Assembly: GCA_030622395.1 (NCBI GenBank)
Contig: JAUXGF010000078.1
Location: 1-9,018 of the forward strand
Length of the DNA: 9,018 nucleotides
Direction of reading: 5' to 3'
DNA from: Calditrichaceae bacterium
GTDB taxonomy: Bacteria; Calditrichota; Calditrichia; Calditrichales; Calditrichaceae
The position numbers were made by a program, and so were the translations under genes. This document shows, one piece after another, positions 1 through 7,400 of this stretch; within the stretch, counting starts at the first letter, position 1, and every line of letters starts with the position of its first letter. Under the pieces are notes generated by a model. The model saw only the letters and a list, made by a program, of their open reading frames with translations, was not told the origin of the DNA and did no database searches.

Positions 1-1
1 G

Positions 2-367
2 GATGACAGGTATCCTTTTACATTTGTCCCTGAAAATTATTTTGCTGCTTATTTTATACAAAAATGGGAGTTATCTGACGAGGAAAATTATTTTAATAAT
101 TTAGTATCCGGGGAAAACCAGCCGAGATTAAGATTTGAATATACGGATACAACCTTAACGGAGTTACCTCCCGATCATGCCGAATTTGACTTTGGCTACA
201 ATTTAAAAGTGATTACCAATGATACTGTTACTTACCAGGGAAAGGGGTTGTTTAAACTATTTCGCAGTACGGTAAACGATTGCTGGTATATTTATTTCTG
301 GCAGGATTATGCAGTCGATGAAAATTATGAACTGACGTGGACAAATTTAAAACATTTGAATAGATAA
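2..367 (+). CDS. 3' end of a small NTF2-like exported protein (partial)
   Basis: An open frame runs from the left edge to a TAA at 365-367 and gives 121 residues; the start and any signal peptide lie outside the window. The visible part is rich in aromatic and acidic residues (DDRYPFTFVPENYF near the start) and ends with a CWYIYFWQDYAVDE segment. The same pattern, a W-x-I-x-x-W-x-D strand at the C-terminus, ends the next protein (IWKIKLWEDLAI), and the order of strands before it is also similar. Both therefore look like one family of small cone-shaped NTF2-like/SnoaL-like proteins, and this one is probably a lipoprotein like its neighbour. No catalytic residues can be named and no function is assigned. 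The next start codon is only 11 bases downstream, so the two genes are almost certainly co-transcribed. Confidence 0.75.
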   Translation, partial: DDRYPFTFVPENYFAAYFIQKWELSDEENYFNNLVSGENQPRLRFEYTDTTLTELPPDHAEFDFGYNLKVITNDTVTYQGKGLFKLFRSTVNDCWYIYFWQDYAVDENYELTWTNLKHLNR

Positions 368-378
368 TTTATTAGATC

Positions 379-915
379 ATGAAAAATTTATTCAGAATTT
401 ATGTAAAAAAAATATTATTAATTTATCCGCTTTATCTTTTGATAATATCAGGCTGTATTAATCCGTTCGCTCCTCCGCTTACAGACAAGGAAGTGAATAT
501 TAATTTAATCATAACCGAACAAAAAACCCCTGATGAGGTTTTAACAAATTTTAGTTATGCTTATAGTTTTAAGGATTCCTTAATTTACAGCGATTTATTA
601 GACTCTAGCTTTTTATTCATTTCAAAGAATTACGCCACAAATCCTGTTACTGATTTAACATGGGGGCGCGATACAGATATAAAAACAACGGTAGGGTTAT
701 TCAGGCATTTTCAGAGTTTAAATCTTGTTTGGGGCAGCACTATTTTTGAATATATGGACAGTTTAAAGGTAAATGCAGAATTAAAAAAAACATTCCAGTT
801 GACTCTGATCGGCAGCGACAATATACCAACCATTAACGGAGAAGCATATTTTCTTTTTATTAAAAATAAATCCGGTATATGGAAAATAAAACTATGGGAA
901 GATTTGGCTATTTAG
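379..915 (+). CDS. Small predicted lipoprotein, NTF2-like, unknown function
   Basis: This gene encodes a 178-residue protein. Residues 1-25 form a signal peptide with several basic residues (K2, R6, K10, K11), a hydrophobic stretch and a lipobox LIISGC ending in Cys26, so the mature protein should be a lipid-anchored envelope protein of about 153 residues. The mature part has a helix-rich start (TPDEVLTNFSYAYSFKDSLIYSDLL) and ends in strands finishing with IWKIKLWEDLAI. This is the pattern of NTF2-like small domains: a first helix pair, then a curved sheet. The C-terminal strand matches that of the preceding partial gene, which suggests a tandem duplication. No strong ribosome-binding site precedes the ATG; the start is supported by the complete signal peptide. 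No enzymatic role is visible; a ligand-binding or structural role is possible but not shown. Confidence 0.8.
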   Translation: MKNLFRIYVKKILLIYPLYLLIISGCINPFAPPLTDKEVNINLIITEQKTPDEVLTNFSYAYSFKDSLIYSDLLDSSFLFISKNYATNPVTDLTWGRDTDIKTTVGLFRHFQSLNLVWGSTIFEYMDSLKVNAELKKTFQLTLIGSDNIPTINGEAYFLFIKNKSGIWKIKLWEDLAI

Positions 916-918
916 CGA

Positions 919-946
919 CTGAACAAAAATGCGCTTTTTCGTTCAG
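919..946 (+). terminator. Hairpin after the lipoprotein gene, possible weak terminator
   Basis: CTGAAC at 919-924 pairs fully with GTTCAG at 941-946. AAAAA at 925-929 then pairs with TTTTT at 935-939, leaving C940 as a single bulge and a five-base TGCGC loop (930-934). The hairpin begins three bases after the lipoprotein stop codon, where a terminator would sit. No run of T follows it, so it is not a classical Rho-independent terminator. It may be a 3'-end stabilising stem or a weak terminator that separates the lipoprotein pair from the next gene. Confidence 0.45.
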
Positions 947-992
947 ACACTAGTTAATATAAATTTAAACTTTATCATTATTTTAATTTGCT

Positions 993-997
993 GGAGG
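993..997 (+). promoter_or_regulatory. Ribosome-binding site (GGAGG) of the pdxJ-like gene
   Basis: GGAGG lies five bases before the ATG at 1003. The open frame could also begin at a TTG at 988, but that codon lies upstream of this motif and would place the motif inside the coding region. The ATG at 1003 also gives the N-terminus expected for the PdxJ family, a short strand followed directly by the equivalent of the VNIDH motif. It is the clearest ribosome-binding site in the window. Confidence 0.8.
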
Positions 998-1002
998 CAG
1001 TT

Positions 1003-1713
1003 ATGCAGCGTTTTGCGCTTGATATTGATTCTGTAGCCTTTATAAGAAATTTGTTAGACGGTAAAACTCCTGATCCGGTTCATGCTTTAGTCCTTGCAGA
1101 ACTTGGAGGAGCGGAAAGTATTGTCTGTTATTTACGCGATGATCTTAAAACTGTTAATGACCGCGACGTCGCTTTATTCAGGCAGGTTATTAAAACATAT
1201 CTTAACGTGCGCACTAATTTAACGGAAGAAAATATCCGCAAATTAATGCGCGTTAAACCTGATATGATTACTCTTGTAGCCCCGGGAGAAATATCTGTAG
1301 TCGAACCAATTTCGCTTGACCTGGAAATGTACTCTTCTCAAATACACAGTGCTGTTGTTGAATTACGCTCAAGCAATATATTGAGTTCAGTATTAATCGA
1401 ACCGGATATATCACAAATTAAATTAGCCGGGAGATTAGAGTTTGACTATATTGAAATAAACGCTTCCTGCCTTTCAGAAGCAGCCGATATGAACAGCGAA
1501 TTGGAAATCCTGGAACGTTTATCGGGATTAACGCTTGCAGCCAGTAAGATTGGCATGGGCGTTAATATTTCCGGAAATATCGGATACGATAATATTCGGG
1601 AAATATCCGGTATAAACTATATCGAAGATATTATAGTAGGCAAGCCAATTTTATCAAAAGCGCTCTCTATCGGATTTGAGCAGGCGGTTCGAGATATTAT
1701 GACTTTAATTTAG
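1003..1713 (+). CDS. PdxJ-like (pyridoxine 5'-phosphate synthase fold) protein lacking catalytic residues
   Basis: This gene encodes a 236-residue protein that follows PdxJ along its whole length. PdxJ is the cytoplasmic TIM-barrel enzyme that condenses 3-amino-1-deoxyacetone phosphate with deoxyxylulose 5-phosphate to pyridoxine 5'-phosphate. Framework motifs are kept: DPVHALVLAELGGAE (near 24-38), YLRDD...NDRDV (43-56), LTEENI (73-78), KPDMITLV (85-92), YIEI (149-152), GVNI (186-189) and the IVGKPIL loop (211-217). The chemistry is not. Against the E. coli sequence as I remember it, NIDH becomes DIDS (Ser10), HLRED becomes YLRDD (Tyr43 for His45), MNLE becomes LNVR (Arg70 for Glu72), EIHTG becomes EINAS, the GHG motif with His193 becomes SGN (Gly191), and NIGH becomes IVGK (Lys214). 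The frame is intact and the barrel looks well preserved, so decay into a pseudogene is unlikely. It is probably a paralogue with another substrate or a binding role; vitamin B6 synthesis should not be assumed. Confidence 0.8.
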   Translation: MQRFALDIDSVAFIRNLLDGKTPDPVHALVLAELGGAESIVCYLRDDLKTVNDRDVALFRQVIKTYLNVRTNLTEENIRKLMRVKPDMITLVAPGEISVVEPISLDLEMYSSQIHSAVVELRSSNILSSVLIEPDISQIKLAGRLEFDYIEINASCLSEAADMNSELEILERLSGLTLAASKIGMGVNISGNIGYDNIREISGINYIEDIIVGKPILSKALSIGFEQAVRDIMTLI

Positions 1714-1754
1714 ATTTTGTTTTTAATATAAACTCACATGGGCTGTCGAGCGCA

Positions 1755-1862
1755 ATAAACAATGAAAGTAGCCACTAAGGCACCAAGGCTCTAAGTATTT
1801 AAAAATTAATTGTTTCTTCGTGTCTTGGTGTCTTCGTGGCATTCTACTTTCATATAAACAAT
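1755..1862. mobile_element. MITE-like palindromic element with 9-bp flanking direct repeat
   Basis: The sequence ATAAACAAT occurs exactly at 1755-1763 and again at 1854-1862. Between the copies lies a large imperfect palindrome. The arm at 1762-1795 pairs with 1816-1853 around a 20-base AT-rich loop: 20 of 25 inner positions are Watson-Crick pairs with two further G-U pairs, and the outer nine-base ATGAAAGTA/TACTTTCAT is perfect. The right arm carries a four-base insertion (ATTC, 1841-1844). The arrangement of inverted arms flanked by a short exact direct repeat is what a small non-autonomous transposed element with its target-site duplication would leave. It encodes no protein. The outermost arm bases (1762-1763) overlap the left direct repeat, so the exact ends are uncertain. 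It lies between the pdxJ-like gene and the hydrolase gene and would form a strong stem in RNA from either strand. Confidence 0.6.
1771..1840. repeat. Palindrome arms made of three 8-base units each
   Basis: The core of the left arm reads as three tandem 8-mers, CCACTAAG, GCACCAAG and GCTCTAAG (1772-1795). The right arm core reads CTTCGTGT, CTTGGTGT and CTTCGTGG (1816-1839), the reverse-complement form of the same unit. The unit is degenerate, with AAG (or CTT on the other strand) fixed at one end. Repeats with this ACCAAG/CTTGGTG rhythm look familiar to me from intergenic regions of environmental bacterial genomes, but that is recollection and was not checked here. Confidence 0.6.
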
Positions 1863-1893
1863 TAAATTGCATACACTATCAGAAAGCACAAAT

Positions 1894-4419
1894 ATGCTAA
1901 GAGTAAATTACAAAAAATACATTCCGATTATCATTTTTTTTCTCTGGTTTCATATCTGTGGGGCAAACGATGGTTCGGCTTATTTTTACGAATGGGGAAA
2001 TATTCCCAGCTTACAGAAAACCAAACAACCCGCTTCAAATATTAGATTGGAAAACTGGAAAATCCAAAAATCAGATGGTCAATGGGAAGATATTTCCGTG
2101 CCCTTTTTCTATACAGACGTTCAGTCTATTCATTTAAAATGCACATTTTCACTTGCCGGCGTAAAAGAAACCGTTAAAGCCCGTCTCATTAGCTATGGTA
2201 TTAGAGGCATTTCAAATATTTATCTAAATGGGAAGCTTCTCCATTATCAATGCAACGACTATGCGCCTTTTAAAGTTGAGCTTTTAGAGAATTTGCTTAA
2301 TAAAGACCAGGAAAATGAAATTGAATTTTATTTACAAATTCCAAAAACCTCTGATAAAGGGTTTCCGGCTTATGTGCATCTTTTTGCAGAACAAAGCTAT
2401 TTAGGCATAACACGACCTCTTTTCATCTCATTTGAAAAAATATGGGATATCCGCTTATTACAAGCAAAGGTAAAATCAATTTCCCAAAAAGTTACAATGG
2501 CATATTCTTATCAAATTAACCTGCCTTTTAAAAATGAAGATCGTTTGAAACGCTTAAGAATAGAGGAGACTTTCTCAACTAAAGAAGGAAAGGTATTATA
2601 TAAAAAAATTAAAGGTACAAATTATGAAAGGTTAAATATGTCCGGCGAAGTCAATCTGCCGGTTAAATATCTCTGGTCGCCGGACTATCCCGAACAAATA
2701 TTTTTAAACATCAAAATTAAAAAGGGATTATATTATCTTTTACATAAAACAATTCCTATCAGAATAAGAAAACTGGAAGTTAAAAAAGGTAAAATTCAAC
2801 TAAACGATCAATCTGTTTTAATCAAAGGGATTAACTATTACGAAAATTTACCAAGTATGGTTAATAGAAATTACTACAATACAATTTTATCTGACTTCTC
2901 CGCTATAAAGAATATGGGGTTTAATGCAATACGTCTTCCCCACTACCTGCCTGATGAAACAATGGCTCATATCGCTGATTCCCTCGGTTTGCTGTTTTTT
3001 GCGGAGCTACCGATATGGCGCTATCCACTTCACTTATATTTAAGCGATAATCTTTTAGAAAACTCAAAAACGACAATCCAAAACATAGGGCTGTTTTTTA
3101 ATAACCACCCGTCTTTAGCGGCTATTGGTCTCGGACAGGAAATTCCTTTGCATCTGGCGCCTGTCCAAAAATTTATGCTTATTTTGAAAGGCTTTGTAGA
3201 TTCTAATCTGAACACTTTGGCGTATGTATCTCCTATTCCCGGTAAACCTTCTTCGCCTGAAAAGATTACGGATTTTTATATGTTAGATACCTATCATTCT
3301 TTATATACATTTTTGGAACTAAATAAATCAGAGACTTTTCCTTATACATTAGCGGGAAAAGCGGCAATAACTGAAAATTCAAATGTCTTTGAATGGGATA
3401 AAGATCCATCCATAATGAAAAGACAAGTATTTTTGAGACGTGAAATTAAAACAGTTTTAACGCATCCGAAATTGCAGGGCGGGTTTGTAGAAAGCTTTAA
3501 CGACTGGAAGGCTGCTTTCGCCACTCATTTAACTATAAATAATTCTGATAAAACAATCATGCCCTCCGGCTTATATACATTTGATCATCAACCAAAACAT
3601 TGGATTAAAAATACCGGCGACGTCTGGGATTTAGGGGATACGGGAACAATCCAAGAGCCGGAATCAAATAAAAAGACAAATTTCTTTTCTTTAGTAGTTT
3701 TCTTTTTTTCTATTGTATTTTTTGCCATTTACCGTAAAAGACCAAGAATGCGGGAAAATCTAAAACGAGCGCTTAAACATCCCTATGGCTTTTTTGTCGA
3801 TATGCGGGAACGACGTATAATACCTCTATTCAACTCGTTTATGATAAACGCTTATATTTCTATTATAGTGGCTGTAATTGTCGGATCGTTCGTTTATTAT
3901 TACAGCGGTTCGTTCGGTATGCAGGAAATAGTAAGCATATTTTTTATCCCGTTGGGGATTTATGATAATTACCTTTCACTAAGCCTTTCTCCTTTTTCGA
4001 TAACAATGATATTTTTTATCTTGTCCTTAATTTATCCTATTTTTATAAGTTTTATATTAAAAATAATTAGTATTTTTTCAATGGAAAAGATACGATTTCG
4101 TCAAGGTCTGGCAATAGGCTCATGGTCCGGCGTTCCTTTTATGTTTTTACTACCGGTTAGTTTAATCAGTTACAATTTGTATTATTACCAACAAATTAAA
4201 ACATACATAATTTATCTTTTCATATTTTTTCTCTTATGGACTCACCTGCGTATTTTAAATGGAATCCGCGTTCTTTTTATAACCAAATATGTAAAAGTTT
4301 TAATAATAATGGTATTGTCTTACATCGTTCCTTTGATTATCTTTTGGGCTGTATTTAAACCGGAACCTTATTGGTATGAGTATTTGAATTTGCTATTTAA
4401 CGCAGGAAATTTGTTTTAA
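1894..4419 (+). CDS. Exported family-2-type glycoside hydrolase fused to a six-helix membrane domain
   Basis: This gene encodes 841 residues. The start chosen is the ATG at 1894, preceded by a weak AGAAAG (1881-1886); it gives a clean signal peptide (basic LRVNYKK, hydrophobic PIIIFFLWFHI, then CGA). A TTG at 1867 would add nine residues and blur it. Residues about 45-165 form a GH2-type sugar-binding jelly roll (IYLNGKLL, YAPFKVELL), about 180-290 an Ig-like linker, and about 295-580 a TIM barrel. The barrel shows GH2 landmarks: LIKGINYYE, GFNAIRLPHY (342-351), LGLLFFAELPIW, HPSLAAIGLGQE with Glu416 as predicted acid/base, and AAITENS with Glu494 as predicted nucleophile. The residue before Glu416 is Gln415, not the usual Asn. 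Helices lie near 596-613, 648-671, 702-728, 738-765, 770-791 and 799-820. Basic loops after helices 1, 3 and 5 fit a periplasmic enzyme domain and cytoplasmic loops. The membrane part loosely resembles Yip1-type domains. The substrate is unknown. Confidence 0.8.
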   Translation: MLRVNYKKYIPIIIFFLWFHICGANDGSAYFYEWGNIPSLQKTKQPASNIRLENWKIQKSDGQWEDISVPFFYTDVQSIHLKCTFSLAGVKETVKARLISYGIRGISNIYLNGKLLHYQCNDYAPFKVELLENLLNKDQENEIEFYLQIPKTSDKGFPAYVHLFAEQSYLGITRPLFISFEKIWDIRLLQAKVKSISQKVTMAYSYQINLPFKNEDRLKRLRIEETFSTKEGKVLYKKIKGTNYERLNMSGEVNLPVKYLWSPDYPEQIFLNIKIKKGLYYLLHKTIPIRIRKLEVKKGKIQLNDQSVLIKGINYYENLPSMVNRNYYNTILSDFSAIKNMGFNAIRLPHYLPDETMAHIADSLGLLFFAELPIWRYPLHLYLSDNLLENSKTTIQNIGLFFNNHPSLAAIGLGQEIPLHLAPVQKFMLILKGFVDSNLNTLAYVSPIPGKPSSPEKITDFYMLDTYHSLYTFLELNKSETFPYTLAGKAAITENSNVFEWDKDPSIMKRQVFLRREIKTVLTHPKLQGGFVESFNDWKAAFATHLTINNSDKTIMPSGLYTFDHQPKHWIKNTGDVWDLGDTGTIQEPESNKKTNFFSLVVFFFSIVFFAIYRKRPRMRENLKRALKHPYGFFVDMRERRIIPLFNSFMINAYISIIVAVIVGSFVYYYSGSFGMQEIVSIFFIPLGIYDNYLSLSLSPFSITMIFFILSLIYPIFISFILKIISIFSMEKIRFRQGLAIGSWSGVPFMFLLPVSLISYNLYYYQQIKTYIIYLFIFFLLWTHLRILNGIRVLFITKYVKVLIIMVLSYIVPLIIFWAVFKPEPYWYEYLNLLFNAGNLF

Positions 4420-4437
4420 TTCTTATCATGGAGAAAA

Positions 4438-7400
4438 ATGTATCTCTCTAAATTACAACTTTTTGGTTTTAAATCTTTCGCCCAAAAAACAAACTTAAAA
4501 TTTAATGACGGGATTTCTTGTGTAATAGGACCTAACGGCTCGGGAAAATCAAATATTGTCGATGCAATCCGCTGGGTTCTTGGCGAACAGCGCGTTACCC
4601 TGCTTCGAAGCGATAAAATGGAAAACGTTTTATTTAACGGCACTAAACAACGAAAACCGATAGGCATGGCTGAAGTCTCTTTAACCATTCAAAACAATAA
4701 GAATATTCTTAACACAGAATATAATGAAGTGGTTATATCAAGACGCTTATATCGTTCGGGGGAAAGTCAATATTTAATAAACAAAACGGTTGTCAGGCTT
4801 AAGGATGTGCTTGATATCTTTATGGATACAGGGATGGGAGCTAATTCCTATTCTGTTATTGAATTAAAAATGGTAGAAAGTATATTAAGCGAAAATAGAC
4901 AGGAACGCCGTCAACTATTTGAAGAAGCGGCGGGAGTGGTTAAATATAAAATCAGACGTAAATCCGCTCTTAGAAAATTAGACGCGGCGCGCAGCGACCT
5001 CACTCGTGTTAATGATATCATAATCGAAGTTGAAAAAAATGTTAATTCCCTATCCCGGCAGGTAGGCAAAGCGCGGCGTTACCTTTCGTATACCGAAGAT
5101 CTAAAAAAGACTGATATAGATTTATCCCGTTTCCGTTATCACGGTTTATTGAATGAAATACGCCCCTTACAGACACAGCTTCAGGAAGCAAGCAAGCTCA
5201 AAGAAGAGAGTCATCATCAAATTACTATTGACGAAGCGCTGCTTGAAGATTATAAGCGGGAATTAATCAAAACCGAACAATCCCTGCAGCAAATAAATCA
5301 GAAACTTCATGAGCAGGATACGAATATCGCTCAAATCAAACAGGATGAGGCTGTCGCCCAAACTAAATCCGAGGAGATAACAAAAACTAAAGAACGCTAT
5401 AAAATTGAAATTGACGACTTTTCTCAGAAAACATCTGTTTTAGAAGATAATCTCAAGCATTATGAGGATGAACTTAGCTCGCTTATTTCTCAAAAAGAAA
5501 CCTTTGACGCCCAGTATGCGGAAATTGAAAAGGAACGTATTTCTGAAGTTGAAAAACTGCAAATCGAGAAAACTGATATTGATAAATTGAATAATGATTT
5601 CCGCAATCATCTGCAATTAATTTCAAATGAAAAGGAGCGGCTAAAACAAAAAGAGTATCAGTTTAAATTTCAAAAAGAACAGCTTATCTCTTTAGAAAAA
5701 AGTAAAGCCACGCACAGCGAAACAATAAACAGCTTAGAAAAAGAGACAAAACGAATTAATGATGAAAAAGCTGTCCTAAAAGACAAATTTAATCAGTTAA
5801 ACAATGAACTTAATTCATTAGAAACAAAAGCTGAAAAATTACAGAACGACCAAAGAACTTTTGAAAATGAAAGGAATCAAAACCTTTCCGAATTGGAAAG
5901 AGCAAAATCACGCCTCCATTTTTTTCAACAGATTATCTCAAATTATGAAGGGCATTCCCAAAGCGCTAAATTTGCTATGGCAAAAAAAGATCAATTTGCC
6001 GGACTTCACGGACCTTTATCCGATATAATATCCGTCGATGAAAAGTATGCCCGGGCTGTTGAAACTATATTAGGCGATTCCCTTAACTTTATAATTGTAG
6101 ATAATACCACTACCGCTAAAAAATTAATCCAAATAGTTAAAGAACAAAATAAAGGACGTATTACTTTAATTCCCCTTGATAGAGTTAAGGAAATCTCAAA
6201 TGTTGAGTCTCCCGCTGATACGGATCAGATTACAGTTCTGTCTGAATTAATCCAATGTGATAATCAATATAAAAACCTGGTCAATTTATTATTAGGAGAC
6301 GCCGCTATTGTGGATACTTTAGAGGAAGCGTTAATACAATCTAAAAAATATCCTCAATTACGATTTATCACTCTATCCGGCGAAATGGTAAATTTTAACA
6401 GGGAAGTTTCCGGAGGGTCAATTGACAAAAAAGGAACGGCAATCATTGGACGGCATGATCAATTGCAAAAGTACGCCAAAGAAACAGAGCATTTCCAATC
6501 AATATTAAAAAAACTGGAAAACAAATTAGCCGATATTAGTCAGCTTTTAAAGTGTAATAAAGATTCACAGGATCAGGTTAAAGAAAAATTATCCCGGCAG
6601 CAAAATGAAATCATTGAATTTGAAAAAATTGAAAGCCAGGTTTTATACGAAATAAATAAACATAAAAACGATAAACAAGACGACGGCAGCCGCTTAACTC
6701 AGCTTCAAGATAATATAAAAGAGCTTGCGGAGACAATTGGAGTTATCCAAAATAAAGTTGAGAATCAACAACAAGAATTAAACTTATTGGAAAAAGAGAC
6801 TATTTTACGCACAAATGAATATGAACAAAAAAGCGATTCTCTCCAGGCTTTACTCGAGGAAGTTCAAAGGTCTCGTTTAAATGTTACAAATTTGCAGAAC
6901 CAGGTTACAAACCGCGAAAATGATATCAGCCGCTCACAAAGAATACATAAAGAACTTCAAGATAATATTACTAAACGAAAAGATGAAATAGAACAAATTG
7001 ACCACTTACTTGTCCAGCTTGAAAATGATTCGCAGACGCGCCGTGACGAGCAGATTAAAATATGGGAATTACGCGATCAATATGAAAATGAACACAATCA
7101 AATTGAGCAGAAACTTCAGGAAATAAAAGATAAGATTGTTAATATTGAGGATCAGGCTAAAACATATAGAAAACAGCACGACTCAACGCTCGAACGAAGC
7201 AGGTCTCTGGAAATACGCGTTAATGAGAATCGTTATAAAGCGGAAAGCATACGCGACTATATATTAAAAGAATATTCAGAAGATATTGAAATTGGGATTC
7301 CTTATGACGGCTTGGACGAACAAGAATCCGAAGAAAAAATAGAGAGTTTTAAAAATCGTATTAAGAACTTAGGTTTAGTTAACCCCCTGGCGGTATCGGA

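Noticed and set aside
988..1002. TTG at 988 as an alternative start for the pdxJ-like gene
   Set aside because: It lies upstream of the GGAGG at 993-997, which would then fall within the coding region, and it adds five residues not expected for the family.
981..1002. Bacteroidetes-type promoter (TAnnTTTG) before the pdxJ-like gene
   Set aside because: TAATTTG at 984-990 is one base short of the -7 consensus and sits too close to the start codon; no convincing -33 element accompanies it.
1772..1839. CRISPR array
   Set aside because: The 8-base units are contiguous, degenerate and inverted between arms; there are no spacers.
1867..1893. TTG at 1867 as the start of the hydrolase gene
   Set aside because: It adds nine residues ahead of a complete signal peptide that begins at the ATG at 1894, and it abuts the flanking repeat of the palindromic element without a ribosome-binding site.
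3030..3524. Two minus-strand open frames inside the hydrolase gene
   Set aside because: They overlap well-supported domain sequence on the + strand, are about 60 codons long and show no recognisable protein features.
4428..4451. Short upstream frame (ATG at 4428) overlapping the smc start
   Set aside because: It encodes only seven residues, and its ATG overlaps the GGAG used by smc; chance is enough to explain it.
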